Positions 1-9,529 of a stretch of DNA of 64,000 bases are shown here, piece after piece. The notes below the pieces were generated by a model. The model made no database searches and was not told the origin of the DNA. It was given only the letters and a program-made list of their open reading frames with translations. The translations under genes and the position numbers were made by a program. Location of the stretch: positions 1 through 64,000 of the forward strand of contig QFQY01000002.1 in NCBI GenBank assembly GCA_003248805.1, read 5' to 3'. Source of the stretch: Chelatococcus sp. (GTDB taxonomy: Bacteria > Pseudomonadota > Alphaproteobacteria > Rhizobiales > Beijerinckiaceae). Every line of letters starts with the position of its first letter. The first letter of the stretch is position 1.

Positions 1-2
1 AT

Positions 3-488
3 CACTCGATGGCGGCGATCCGCTTCGGCGATTACATCGCCAAGATCAGCGCGGCGCCGCTGTCCGACAATGTCCGGGCACTCACCGGCAAGGATGTCGG
101 CGCGGTGGAGGACGCCACCATGCGCGATCTGGTGGTCGAGCATTTCCGCGAGCAGGGCGCGGAGTATCAACTGCGCGCCCAGCTCTGCGCTGATCTCGAC
201 AAGATGCCTGTCGAGGACGCGGCGGTGCTCTGGTCCGAAGAGCTTTCGCCGCACCAGCCGATCGCGACGCTGCGCATTCCCCCGCAGGACGCCTATTCGC
301 CGGCACGGCGCGTCTATGGCGACGATGTCCTGTCCTTCAACCCCTGGCATGGCATCCGCGAGCATCAGCCGCTCGGCTCGATCATGCGGGTGCGGATAGC
401 CGCCTACGAGCGGTCCGCCCGCTATCGCCACGAGATGAACGCCCAGCCCCGCGTCGAGCCAGCGAGCATCGATGCCATCCCGGACTGA
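3..488 (+). CDS. catalase-family heme protein, C-terminal part (cut by window start)
   Basis: The frame is open from the first base, so this is the C-terminal ~160 residues of a longer gene. The segment PWHGIREHQPLGSIMRVR followed by a YERSARYRHEMN tail is typical of the short catalase-related (SrpA-like) proteins, not of canonical KatE/KatA. The N-terminal part carrying the distal histidine lies outside the window, so catalytic competence cannot be judged. The gene is followed after 40 bp by an uncharacterised gene and then a DyP-type peroxidase on the same strand, which suggests one heme-peroxidase operon. Family assignment is from recognition of the C-terminal pattern; the reaction (peroxide removal or substrate peroxidation) is inferred. 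Confidence 0.8.
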   Translation, partial: HSMAAIRFGDYIAKISAAPLSDNVRALTGKDVGAVEDATMRDLVVEHFREQGAEYQLRAQLCADLDKMPVEDAAVLWSEELSPHQPIATLRIPPQDAYSPARRVYGDDVLSFNPWHGIREHQPLGSIMRVRIAAYERSARYRHEMNAQPRVEPASIDAIPD

Positions 489-528
489 CGATCCGATCAT
501 CACCCGTTATCACGAAAGGAGGCCAGCC

Positions 529-1140
529 ATGGCCGAGACCGACGAAACTCCGCAGATCGACGAGACCCGCCTCCAGGCCATCCGGCGCCGGATTGAGGAA
601 GTGGTGGGCGACGCACCGCAGCTCGCTAAGCTCGCCCTCGAGCAGATGGTGACGAAACACAATCCCGACCTGAAAGGCACGGCAGGGTCCGCAGGTCGTG
701 TCGGCGCGCAGTCGGGCAACGTCTCCGAACTCACCGCCATCGCCAACCTCAAGCCCGGCGGCGCGGACCGACTGAAACGCATCTTCGGGCTGGTGAACGG
801 CAATTTCGACGGCGCTCAGAAGGTCGGTACCCTCCACAACATGCGCTTCGTCTTCTTCGACAATGACACGCGCATCCTGTTCGCCACCGCCTATGACGGC
901 GACTGGGACACCTATATCAACGACTTCGCCACCAAGATTCCCGACCTGATGGACCTGCTTTTCGCATCGGTTGAGGGCTGGCCCGGCATCGCCAGCCCGA
1001 AGGTCAAGGACTTCATCGCCGAGCATCAGATCACGGCGGCCGGGTGGTTCGTCGCCAACCCGCAGGTGACCGTCGTGGACGTGCGCCGGCTCCAGCGCAT
1101 GGAGCACGCCGTCAACGAATTCCTCGACAAGGTGGGCTAA
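529..1140 (+). CDS. uncharacterised protein between catalase-like and DyP genes
   Basis: This 203-residue protein has no signal peptide and no membrane segment. A strong Shine-Dalgarno (AAAGGAGG, about 514-521) sits just before the ATG at 529, which I chose over an in-frame start at 472 that would overlap the upstream gene. The sequence is a mixed alpha/beta protein with a MRFVFFDNDTRILFATAYDG strand region near residues 105-125 and a charged C-terminal helix. I do not recognise a named domain. The stop is 4 bp before the DyP gene, so translational coupling is likely. The conserved-looking placement between two heme peroxidases suggests an accessory or partner role, but this is only inference from context. 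Confidence 0.75.
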   Translation: MAETDETPQIDETRLQAIRRRIEEVVGDAPQLAKLALEQMVTKHNPDLKGTAGSAGRVGAQSGNVSELTAIANLKPGGADRLKRIFGLVNGNFDGAQKVGTLHNMRFVFFDNDTRILFATAYDGDWDTYINDFATKIPDLMDLLFASVEGWPGIASPKVKDFIAEHQITAAGWFVANPQVTVVDVRRLQRMEHAVNEFLDKVG

Positions 1141-1144
1141 GGCG

Positions 1145-2533
1145 ATGGCGATCCTTCAGAAACTGAAAGAGCGATTCCGGCGAGACAGCGTCTCGCTCGA
1201 TCTCCATGATATCCAGGCGCTGATCCTGCGAAGCCGGCCGGAGCCCTATGTCGGCGTCCATGCGATGCTCCACTTCGACGAGGCCGAGGGCGCACGCGAC
1301 CTGCTTGGTCGCCTGGCACCGCATATCGCGTCCGCCGACAATTGGAGCGAGGACCTCGACTTCTGGATCGGCGCGGCGCTGAGCTTCGAGGGCCTCAAGG
1401 CACTCGGCGTCCCTGATGCCCAGCTCGAGACCTTTCCACTCCCCTTCCAGCAGGGCATGGCGGCACGGCGCGAGCAATTGCGCGATTTCGGCCCGAACGC
1501 GCCGGAGCATTGGGAGGACGTGTTCAAGCCGGGCAACTGCCACCTGGCGCTCACCATCTATGCCGTGGACGATGCGGCGCTCGACAAGGCTTTGGCGACG
1601 GCGCGGGCGGAGCTCGACGGAAGCAACGGCGTGACGCTGCTGGGGGAACACCGGTTCGGCGCCGCGGGCGATGCCAAGAATCCGTTCGGCTTCCGGGACT
1701 CGATCTCTCAGCCTGCGGTCGAAGGCAGTGGCGTCGATCCCATGCCGGGCGAAGAGCGTCCGATCAAGGCCGGTGAGTTCATCCTCGGCTATGAAAGCGA
1801 AAACGGCCAGGCGCTCGGCATGCCCGAACCCGCCGCGCTCGGGAAGAACGGCACGTTCGTCGTTCTGCGCAAGTTCCAGAGCCGGGTCGGCTGTTTCAAC
1901 GCCTTCCTCAAGGCCCATGGTGAAACGGTCGAGGAGCGCGAGCTTCTGGCGGCCAAGATGTTCGGTCGGTGGCGCTCCGGCGCGCCGCTGACCTTATCGC
2001 CGGATCATGACGATCCGGAACTCGGCGCCGATCCGCAGCGGAACAACGACTTCAGTTTCAAGGGTGATCCCAAGGGGCGGGTCGTCCCGCTCGGCTGCCA
2101 TATGCGGCGGCTCAATCCGCGCGATTCCGAGCTCACCCTGCTCACAGACGTCAATATCCACCGGATCATCCGACGCTCCTCGACCTTCGGACCGCTCTAT
2201 TCGGAGGATGTGGCGCCCGAAGACGATGCCAGGGGGGATCGCGGCATCTTTTTCATCTTCATCAGCGCGCGCGCCTATGACACGATCGAGTTCATGCAGC
2301 AGGAATGGATCAATCGCGGCAACTTCGTCGATCTCGGCGAAGAACGTGATCCGATCGTCGGCCTGCACGAGGAGGACGGGCGCTTCACGGTACCCAAGGC
2401 GCCGGCCCGCAGGCGCGTCGATGGCGTGCAGACGTTCAACGTCATGAAGGGCGGCGAATATCTGTTCATGCCTGGACTTTCCGCCTTGCGATGGCTTTCC
2501 GAAGCCCGCTGGACAGCCGAAACGGAGCGATGA
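1145..2533 (+). CDS. DyP-type heme peroxidase
   Basis: This 462-residue protein is of the dye-decolourising peroxidase family (heme peroxidase unrelated to plant or animal peroxidases). The distal motif is seen as FGFRDSISQP with Asp185 in the catalytic position; the family more often has D-G, here D-S. The proximal heme ligand is His319 in GCHMRRLNP. It lacks a Tat signal, so it is likely cytoplasmic or encapsulated. The C-terminus (KGGEYLFMPGLSALRWL) is the usual family end. It lies 4 bp after the uncharacterised upstream gene and faces the phosphoketolase operon tail to tail. Substrate is unknown. Family assignment is secure; the role in oxidative stress is inferred from the neighbouring catalase-like gene. 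Confidence 0.92.
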   Translation: MAILQKLKERFRRDSVSLDLHDIQALILRSRPEPYVGVHAMLHFDEAEGARDLLGRLAPHIASADNWSEDLDFWIGAALSFEGLKALGVPDAQLETFPLPFQQGMAARREQLRDFGPNAPEHWEDVFKPGNCHLALTIYAVDDAALDKALATARAELDGSNGVTLLGEHRFGAAGDAKNPFGFRDSISQPAVEGSGVDPMPGEERPIKAGEFILGYESENGQALGMPEPAALGKNGTFVVLRKFQSRVGCFNAFLKAHGETVEERELLAAKMFGRWRSGAPLTLSPDHDDPELGADPQRNNDFSFKGDPKGRVVPLGCHMRRLNPRDSELTLLTDVNIHRIIRRSSTFGPLYSEDVAPEDDARGDRGIFFIFISARAYDTIEFMQQEWINRGNFVDLGEERDPIVGLHEEDGRFTVPKAPARRRVDGVQTFNVMKGGEYLFMPGLSALRWLSEARWTAETER

Positions 2534-2549
2534 ATGCCATCGTCTTGCC

Positions 2550-4946
2550 TCAGGCGCTTTTCGGCCAGCGCCAGTCGCGCACCTCCGGCATGTCGACGCC
2601 GTGCTCGCGGATGTAGCGGTGATGCTCGATCAGCTTGTCGCGGATCGCCTGCTTGGCGTAGACGGCGGCCGCGCCGAGCTTCGGCACGCGGTCGATGACG
2701 TCGGCGACGAGGTGGAAACGGTCGAGCCGGTTGCGCACGACCATGTCGAAGGTCGTCGTCGTCGATCCCTCTTCCTCATAGCCGCGCACATGCATGTTGG
2801 CATGGTTGGTCCGCTTGTAGGCGAGCCGGTGGATGAGCCAGGGATAGCCGTGATAGGCGAAGATCACCGGCTTGTCGGTGGTGAACAGCGCGTCGAAGTC
2901 TGGGTCGGTCAGGCCGTGGGGGTGCTGCGACTTGGGCTGCAGGGTCATCAGGTCGACGACATTGACGACGCGCACCTTCAGATCCGGGACATGCTCGCGC
3001 AGCAGGGTTACGGCGGCGAGCGTCTCCAGGGTCGGCACGTCGCCGGCGCAGGCCAGCACGACGTCGGGCTCGGACCCGCGGTCGTTGCTGGCCCATTCCC
3101 AGATGCCGATGCCCTGCGCGCAGTGCCTGATCGCCGCGTCCATGTCTAGCCATTGCGGGGCCGGGGCCTTGCCGGCGACGATGACGTTGATCCGGTTCCA
3201 GCTCCGCAGGCAATGGTCGGTGACGTGGAGCAGCGTATTGGCGTCGGGCGGCAGATAGACCCGGACGATATCGGCCTTCTTGTTGACGACATGGTCGATG
3301 AAGCCGGGGTCCTGATGGCTGAAGCCGTTATGGTCCTGCTGCCAGACATGGGAGGTGAGCAGGTAGTTCAGCGAGGCGATCGGCCGCCGCCAGGGCACCT
3401 CCTTCGCCGTCTTCAGCCATTTCGCATGCTGGTTGAACATCGAGTCGACGATGTGGATGAAGGCCTCGTAGCAGGAGAACAGGCCGTGGCGGCCGGTGAG
3501 GAGATAGCCCTCCAGCCAGCCCTGGCAGAGATGCTCGCTCAGGATCTCCATGACCCGGCCGCCCGGGGCCAGATGCTCGTCCTCGGGAATGGTTTCGGCG
3601 TTCCAGGCCCGGTCCGTGACCTCGAACAGCGCCTGCAGCCGGTTGGAGGCCGTCTCGTCGGGGCCGAAGACCCGGAAGTTGCGGCTTTCCCGGTTGGCCT
3701 TCATCACCGCGCGCAGGAAGGCGCCCATCACCCGCGTCGCCTCGGCCTTGCTCTCGCCCGGATGCGCGACCGGCACGGCATGGGCGGTGAAGTCCGGCAT
3801 CCGGAGAGGCCGCCGCAGCGCCCCGCCATTGGCATGGCGGTTGGCGCTCATGCGCCTGTCGCCGGCCGGCGCCAGTGCCGCGATCTCAGGGAGCAGCCGG
3901 CCGGCCTCGTCGAACAGCTCGTCCGGCCGGTAGCTGCGCAGCCAGTCTTCGAGCAGTTGCAGATGCTCGGGCTTGGCCATGTCGCTGAACGGAACCTGGT
4001 GGGAACGCCAGAAGCCCTCGCTCTTCAGGCCGTCGACGGTCTTCGGCCCGGTCCAGCCCTTGGGGCTGCGCAGCACGATCATCGGCCAGCGCGGCCGTTC
4101 GGTCACGCCGTCCTCGCGCGCCGCCTTCTGGATCGCGGCGATGCTCGCGAAGGCCTCGTCGAGGGCCGCCGCCATGGCCTGGTGCATCGCCTCGGGCTCC
4201 TCGCCTTCGACGAAGAGCGGGGCGTAGCCATAGCCGCACAGCAGCGCCTCCAGCTCCGCCGCGGGGATGCGCGACAGCACGGTCGGATTGGCGATCTTGT
4301 AGCCGTTCAGGTGCAGGACCGGCAGGACGGCGCCGTCGGTCGCCGGGTTCAGGAACTTGTTGGAGTGCCAGGAGGCCGCGAGCGGCCCGGTCTCGGCCTC
4401 GCCGTCGCCGATGACGCAGGCCGCGACGAGGTCGGGATTGTCGAGCACCGCGCCGAAGGCGTGCACCAGCGCGTAGCCGAGCTCGCCGCCCTCATGGATC
4501 GAGCCCGGCGTCTCGGGCGCGGCATGGCTGGGGATGCCGCCGGGAAAGGAGAACTGCCGCACGAAGCGCCGCAAGCCGTCCTCGTCCTGCGAGATCTCGG
4601 GATAGAGCTCGCTATAGGTGCCTTCGAGATAGGTGCTCGCGATCACGCCGGGCGCGCCATGGCCGGGGCCGGCGATGTAGAGCACGTCGACATCCCGCGC
4701 CTTGATGACGCGGTTGAGGTGGAGATAGATGAAGTTCAGCCCCGGCGTCGTTCCCCAATGGCCGAGCAGGCGCGGCTTGACGTGCTCGATCCTGAGCGGT
4801 TCGCGCAGCAGCGGGTTGTCGAGCAGATAGATCTGCGCCACGGAAAGGTAGTTCGCGGCGCGCCACCAGGCGTGCATCAGGTCGAGCGCGCCGGGCGTCA
4901 GAACCGGCGCTGTCCGGCTTCCCGTCTCGATGTCCTTCGCATTCAT
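2550..4946 (-). CDS. xfp: phosphoketolase (xylulose-5-P / fructose-6-P)
   Basis: This 798-residue protein has the standard length of the ThDP-dependent phosphoketolase family, which cleaves xylulose-5-P or fructose-6-P with phosphate to acetyl-phosphate plus glyceraldehyde-3-P or erythrose-4-P. Visible signatures include GHGAPGVIASTYLEGTYSE, the ThDP/Mg site around IGDGEAETGPLAASW, and LHLNGYKIANPTVLSRI. It is cytoplasmic. It is the last gene of a seven-gene minus-strand operon and its ATG overlaps the stop of the upstream P-type ATPase by 4 bp (ATGA). The operon supplies two users of its acetyl-phosphate product, AckA and a Pta fusion, which supports the assignment. Confidence 0.97.
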   Translation of the reverse strand: MNAKDIETGSRTAPVLTPGALDLMHAWWRAANYLSVAQIYLLDNPLLREPLRIEHVKPRLLGHWGTTPGLNFIYLHLNRVIKARDVDVLYIAGPGHGAPGVIASTYLEGTYSELYPEISQDEDGLRRFVRQFSFPGGIPSHAAPETPGSIHEGGELGYALVHAFGAVLDNPDLVAACVIGDGEAETGPLAASWHSNKFLNPATDGAVLPVLHLNGYKIANPTVLSRIPAAELEALLCGYGYAPLFVEGEEPEAMHQAMAAALDEAFASIAAIQKAAREDGVTERPRWPMIVLRSPKGWTGPKTVDGLKSEGFWRSHQVPFSDMAKPEHLQLLEDWLRSYRPDELFDEAGRLLPEIAALAPAGDRRMSANRHANGGALRRPLRMPDFTAHAVPVAHPGESKAEATRVMGAFLRAVMKANRESRNFRVFGPDETASNRLQALFEVTDRAWNAETIPEDEHLAPGGRVMEILSEHLCQGWLEGYLLTGRHGLFSCYEAFIHIVDSMFNQHAKWLKTAKEVPWRRPIASLNYLLTSHVWQQDHNGFSHQDPGFIDHVVNKKADIVRVYLPPDANTLLHVTDHCLRSWNRINVIVAGKAPAPQWLDMDAAIRHCAQGIGIWEWASNDRGSEPDVVLACAGDVPTLETLAAVTLLREHVPDLKVRVVNVVDLMTLQPKSQHPHGLTDPDFDALFTTDKPVIFAYHGYPWLIHRLAYKRTNHANMHVRGYEEEGSTTTTFDMVVRNRLDRFHLVADVIDRVPKLGAAAVYAKQAIRDKLIEHHRYIREHGVDMPEVRDWRWPKSA

Positions 4947-7570
4947 TCCCGTGCTCCCTGTGTCGAGTCGTCAGATGACGGAGATCGTGGTCGCAGTCTC
5001 GCTCGCGCGATGCCAGGCTTGAGGGCGAGGGGCTTCAGCAGTTCCGCCGATACGAGGTAGCCGATCACGACGAGGCCGATGCCCGCGAGCATGAGGGCGG
5101 GCGGTGCCTCGAAGCCGAACCAGGCTGCAGCGGGTGTGAAGGGCAGGGCCGTCGCGACGGCGAGCGCCAGGAGCGACGATGCCGCCAGCGCGGGGCGGGG
5201 AAAATCCTGCCACGGCCTGCCATTGGTGCGAATGACGAAGATGACGAGAATCTGCGTCGCCATCGATTCGAGGAACCACGCGGTCCGGAACTCGGCAGGC
5301 GAAGCGTGAAACACCAGCAGCATGCCGAAGGTCAGGAAATCGAACAGGGACGAGAGCGGCCCCATGGTGCCGGCGAAGCGCACCAGCCCGCTCATGTCCC
5401 AGACCTGCGGCTTTGCGATCCCCTCGGGACGCACGCCGTCGAACGGGATGCCGAGCTCCGACAGGTCGTAGAGCAGGTTGTTCAGCAGGATCTGCGTCGG
5501 CAGCATCGGCAGGAACGGCAGCGCCATGGACGCCACTGCCATCGACAGCATGTTGCCGAAATTGGAGCTCGCGCCCATGCGCACATATTTGAGGATGTTG
5601 GCGAAGGTCCGCCGGCCTTCCTCGACGCCGTCGGCGACGACCCCCAGATCCGAGGCCAGCAAGATCATGTCGGCGGCGGCCTGAGCCACCCCGGATGCGC
5701 CCTCGACCGACAGCCCGATATCGGCGACCTTCAGCCCCGGCGCGTCATTGATGCCGTCGCCGAGGAAGCCGACGACTGCGCCCTTGGCCTGCAGCGCCTT
5801 GACGATCCGCGACTTCTGGTCCGGCGCCAGCCGGCCATAGGCATCGACGCTCCGCACCTGCACCGCCAGCGCATCGTCGCTCAGGGCCGCGATCTCGGCA
5901 CCCGACAGCACCTTGTCCGCATTGAGGCCGACAAGGCCGGCAAGACGCCTGACGACGACGGGATCGTCGCCCGACAGGATCTTCAGCCTGACGCCGGCAT
6001 CGGCCAGCCGGGCGATCGCCGCGGCGGCGCTCGCCTTGGGCGGATCGGCAAAAGCGCAGAACCCCTCGAAGGTCAGGTTCGTCTCATCGGCCGCCTCGAC
6101 CTCATGGGTCGTTCCCGACCAGGGGCGAGAGGCCACGGCGATGGTGCGCAACCCGTCGCCCGCCAGGGCGTGCACCCGGTCGACCGCCCGGGCCCGTTCG
6201 CTCTCTCCCATCGCGATTGAAGTCTCCCCGGTCCGCTGTGCCGTGCACAGCGCCAGCACGGCTTCCGGCGCGCCCTTGACGATCAGCAAGGGGCCGTCCG
6301 GCCCCACCGCCAGCACCGATCCAAGCCGTCGGGTGAAGTCGAAGCTGTGCCGACCGACGAGCGTCCAGCCTTCGCATGCGCCGGCCGAGCCCGCGATCAG
6401 TGCCGCGTCGAGCGAACCGCGATCGCCTCCGAGGCCGGCCGCGATGGCGCCGAGGCGGGCGGCGCGGGGATCGTCCGTGCCGGCTGCGTCGAGGCTTCGA
6501 GCAAGCGTGATCTCGGCTGAGGTTAGGGTGCCGGTCTTGTCGGTGCAGAGCACCGTCATCGCGCCGAGGTCGTGGATCGAGGCCAGGCGCTTGACGATGA
6601 CCTTCTTGCCCGCCATTCGCATTGCGCCGCGCGACAGGGTGACGGTGGTGATCATCGGCAGGAGTTCCGGCGTCAGGCCGACGGCGAGCGCCACGGCAAA
6701 CAGCACGGAATCGAGGACCTCGCGTCCGAGCAGGACGCGCGTGGCCAGCACGACGACGACCAACGCCAGCGTCAGCCTGGCGATGACGAGCCCGAACTGG
6801 TGCAGGTCGCGCTGGAACGGGGATGGCGCCTGCGCCTCGGCAAGGGCCGATGCGGCGGCCCCGAACACGGTCGCCCGGCCGGTGCCGACGGCGAGCGCGA
6901 TCGCCTCTCCGGTCTGCACCACGGCGCCGCGAAACAGCGCGTTGGAGGCTTCGCCGGGGCTTGGCGCGGCAACCACGCCCGGACGCTTCTCGACGGCGTA
7001 AGGCTCGCCGGTCAGGGCCGCTTCGCCGGCGGTGCAGGCCGTCGCGTCGAGGATCATCGCATCGGCGGGAATGATGTCGCCGGCTCGCACCCGCAGGATG
7101 TCGCCGGGGACGACTGTTGCGATCTCGACCTGGCGGAAGACGCCGTCGCGCTTGACTTCGGCCTTCAGCGCCACCGAGCGCCGCAGCACCTCCGCCGCCT
7201 TGACGGCGTGTCCCTCCTGGACGGTGTCGAGCCCGATCGAGATCACCAGGATGGCGACGACGATCGAGCCGCCGATCCCGTCGCCCGTCGCCACCGAGAC
7301 GATACCCGCCGCCAGCAGGATCAGGGAGAGGGGTTCGATCAGCCGCCGCAGAACCGCTTGGAGGGCGCCGACACCCTTGGTTTGGGCATCGCTATTGGGG
7401 CCGTACCGAGCGAGCCTCGCTTCGGCGTCGGCCGAGCTCAGGCCGTCCGTCCCGCAGCCGAGCGCGGTGTAGAGATCGCCCGGCGCCTGCGTCCAGAACG
7501 CCGCGAGGCCGTTCGGCGGTCGCGCCGGGGCGGGTTGTCCGACGGCTGTCATGGCGCTTCCGCTGGTCAT
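4943..7570 (-). CDS. P-type ATPase, MgtA-like cation pump
   Basis: This 875-residue P-type ATPase has the phosphorylation motif DKTGTLT with Asp344, the hinge GDGINDAPGLKVADIGLSV, and an N-terminal cation-ATPase domain. The segment PTQILLNNLLYDLSELGIPFD before the last transmembrane block closely follows MgtA/MgtB (type P3), which suggests Mg2+ import. Several hydrophobic segments flank the cytoplasmic domains. The start overlaps the end of fabI by 4 bp (ATGA). An in-frame Met seven codons in (7552) is an alternative start. Why a cation pump belongs to a phosphoketolase/PHA operon is not obvious; Mg2+ supply for ThDP- and acyl-phosphate enzymes is a guess. Confidence 0.88.
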   Translation of the reverse strand: MTSGSAMTAVGQPAPARPPNGLAAFWTQAPGDLYTALGCGTDGLSSADAEARLARYGPNSDAQTKGVGALQAVLRRLIEPLSLILLAAGIVSVATGDGIGGSIVVAILVISIGLDTVQEGHAVKAAEVLRRSVALKAEVKRDGVFRQVEIATVVPGDILRVRAGDIIPADAMILDATACTAGEAALTGEPYAVEKRPGVVAAPSPGEASNALFRGAVVQTGEAIALAVGTGRATVFGAAASALAEAQAPSPFQRDLHQFGLVIARLTLALVVVVLATRVLLGREVLDSVLFAVALAVGLTPELLPMITTVTLSRGAMRMAGKKVIVKRLASIHDLGAMTVLCTDKTGTLTSAEITLARSLDAAGTDDPRAARLGAIAAGLGGDRGSLDAALIAGSAGACEGWTLVGRHSFDFTRRLGSVLAVGPDGPLLIVKGAPEAVLALCTAQRTGETSIAMGESERARAVDRVHALAGDGLRTIAVASRPWSGTTHEVEAADETNLTFEGFCAFADPPKASAAAAIARLADAGVRLKILSGDDPVVVRRLAGLVGLNADKVLSGAEIAALSDDALAVQVRSVDAYGRLAPDQKSRIVKALQAKGAVVGFLGDGINDAPGLKVADIGLSVEGASGVAQAAADMILLASDLGVVADGVEEGRRTFANILKYVRMGASSNFGNMLSMAVASMALPFLPMLPTQILLNNLLYDLSELGIPFDGVRPEGIAKPQVWDMSGLVRFAGTMGPLSSLFDFLTFGMLLVFHASPAEFRTAWFLESMATQILVIFVIRTNGRPWQDFPRPALAASSLLALAVATALPFTPAAAWFGFEAPPALMLAGIGLVVIGYLVSAELLKPLALKPGIARARLRPRSPSSDDSTQGARE

Positions 7571-8340
7571 GCGATCGCGTGGAAGCCGCCATCGGCATAG
7601 ACGACCGAGCCGTTGAGCGAGCTGCCGGCCTCGCTCGCGAGGAAGGCGGCGACGCGGCCGACATCATCGATTCCGGCCAGCCGCCCGGCCGGCGTGCGCT
7701 CGCGCACCTTGTCCAGCAATGTGTCGAAGCGGCCGATGCCGGAGGCGGCGCGGGTCTTGATGGCGCCGGCCGAGATGGTGTTGGCGCGGATGTTCCGGTC
7801 GGCGAGATCGGCGGCGAGGTAGCGCACGCTCGATTCAAGCGCCGCCTTCACCGGTCCCATCAGGTTGTAGTTCTCGACCACGCGGTCGGCGCCGTAGAAG
7901 CTCACCGTCAGCAGGGCGCCGCCCTCCTTCATCAGCGGCGCAGCGAGCTTCGCCATGCGGATGAAGGAGTGGCAGGAGACGTCCATTGCCAGCGCGAAGC
8001 CTTCGGCCGAGCAGTTGACGAGGCCGGTCTGCAGATCCTCGCGCGGCGCGAAGGCGATGGAATGCAGCAGGAAGTCGAGCCGGCCCCAGTCGCGCCCGAT
8101 GCGTTCGAACACGGCTTCGAGCTGCCCGGGAACGCGCACGTCGCAGGGCACGATGATCGACGCTGCGACCGCCTCGGCCACGGGCTGCACGAAGGGCAGG
8201 GCCTTCTCGTTGAGATAGGTGACGGCGAGCTCGGCGCCGGCTTGCCGGAATGCGGCGGCGCAGCCGGCCGCGATGCTGTGCTCGTTGGCGATGCCGACGA
8301 CGAGGCCGCGCTTGCCGGCGAGGTCGATGATGGGGGGCAT
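7567..8340 (-). CDS. fabI: enoyl-ACP reductase, FabI type
   Basis: This 257-residue SDR-fold protein is of the NADH-dependent enoyl-[acyl-carrier-protein] reductase family, the last reductive step of type II fatty acid synthesis. FabI features seen are the nucleotide motif GIANEHSIAAG, HSIAFAPR, and the catalytic pair Tyr158 and Lys165 in ENYNLMGPVKAALE, with a second Tyr149 upstream. It lies 4 bp after ackA and overlaps the P-ATPase gene. Its presence in this operon rather than with other fab genes suggests a condition-specific second FabI that drains acetyl-CoA and NADH when oxygen is low. Whether another fabI exists in the genome cannot be seen here. Confidence 0.9.
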   Translation of the reverse strand: MPPIIDLAGKRGLVVGIANEHSIAAGCAAAFRQAGAELAVTYLNEKALPFVQPVAEAVAASIIVPCDVRVPGQLEAVFERIGRDWGRLDFLLHSIAFAPREDLQTGLVNCSAEGFALAMDVSCHSFIRMAKLAAPLMKEGGALLTVSFYGADRVVENYNLMGPVKAALESSVRYLAADLADRNIRANTISAGAIKTRAASGIGRFDTLLDKVRERTPAGRLAGIDDVGRVAAFLASEAGSSLNGSVVYADGGFHAIA

Positions 8341-8344
8341 GATG

Positions 8345-9529
8345 TCACGTCCTGGCTTCGAGGATGGACAGGGCTTCGTCGGCGATCACCCGCTCCTCGT
8401 CGGTCGCGATCACGAAGGCGGCGATGCGGCTGGAGGGGCTGCTGATCCGCGCCACATTGGCCGCGTTGGCGGCTTCGTCCAACTCCAGGCCGAGCCAGCC
8501 GAGATGCGCGCTCACATCGGCGCGGATGCGCGGCTGGTGCTCGCCGATGCCGGCGGTGAACACGATGGCGTCGAGCCCGCCCAGCGTGGTCGCCAGCCGC
8601 GCGACCTCGCCCGCGATGCGGAAGGTGAAGACATCGAGCGCCTGCCGCGCCTCCGGCTTGTCGCTCTCCAGCAGTTCCCGGCTGTCGGCACTGATGCCGG
8701 AGATGCCGAGCAGTCCCGACTGGCGGTAGAGTATATCCTCGACATCCTTCGCCGTGCGGTCCTCCGTGCCGATCAGGTGCAGCAGCACGCCCGGGTCGAG
8801 CGCGCCGCAGCGCGTCGCCATCGGGATGCCGTCGAGCGCCGAGAAGCCCATACTGGTGTCGCGGCTGGCGCCGCCTTCGAGCCCGCACAGGCTGGCGCCG
8901 CTGCCGAGATGGGCGGCGACGACCTTGGCCGTGCCGAGACCGGGCTCGCGCCGCGCCAGCTCGGCCGCGATGAACTTGTAGGACAGCCCGTGGAAGCCGT
9001 AGCGCTTGACGCCCCGGTCATGCAGTGCGCGCGGGATGGCGAAGCGGCTGACGACATCGGCATGGCCGCGGTGGAAGGCGGTGTCGAAGGAGGCGGTCTG
9101 CGGCAGCTCCGGACGCAGATGCCGCAGCGCCCGGATCAGCCGCAGCCCTTGCGGCTGGTGAAGCGGCGCGAGCGGCGTCAGCGCGTCGATCGCCGCGATG
9201 GCCTTGTCGTCGAGCAGGACCGGCCCGGAGAAGCCGTCGCCGCCATGCACGACGCGATGGCCGATGGCGGCGACACTGTCGATATCGAAATGCCAGGAAA
9301 GGCGGTGGAAGGCCTCGCGCAGCACCGCATGCAGTTCGTCGTCCTCGGCCGCCTCCAGGGCGATGTCGAAGGTGTCCGGTCCCTCGCTCAGCGTGAAGCG
9401 CAGCGGCGTGCTTCGGAAGTCGATCATGCCCTTGCCGATGCGGCGCGCGCCGGCCGGCTCCAGCACGAAGAGGCCGATCTTCACGGTCGAGGAGCCGGCG
9501 TTGAAAGTGAGTAGCAGCTTGTCGGTCAT
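8345..9529 (-). CDS. ackA: acetate kinase
   Basis: This 394-residue protein has the normal acetate kinase length and motifs: the N-terminal phosphate loop FNAGSSTVK, HRVVHGGDGF, GFHGLSYKF, and the adenosine region FTAGIGEHQPRIR. It interconverts acetyl-phosphate plus ADP with acetate plus ATP in the cytoplasm. The ATG overlaps the stop of the upstream phosphotransacetylase fusion by 4 bp. With phosphoketolase in the same operon it completes a short route from sugar phosphates to ATP and acetate that needs no oxidation, in line with low-oxygen expression. Confidence 0.96.
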   Translation of the reverse strand: MTDKLLLTFNAGSSTVKIGLFVLEPAGARRIGKGMIDFRSTPLRFTLSEGPDTFDIALEAAEDDELHAVLREAFHRLSWHFDIDSVAAIGHRVVHGGDGFSGPVLLDDKAIAAIDALTPLAPLHQPQGLRLIRALRHLRPELPQTASFDTAFHRGHADVVSRFAIPRALHDRGVKRYGFHGLSYKFIAAELARREPGLGTAKVVAAHLGSGASLCGLEGGASRDTSMGFSALDGIPMATRCGALDPGVLLHLIGTEDRTAKDVEDILYRQSGLLGISGISADSRELLESDKPEARQALDVFTFRIAGEVARLATTLGGLDAIVFTAGIGEHQPRIRADVSAHLGWLGLELDEAANAANVARISSPSSRIAAFVIATDEERVIADEALSILEART

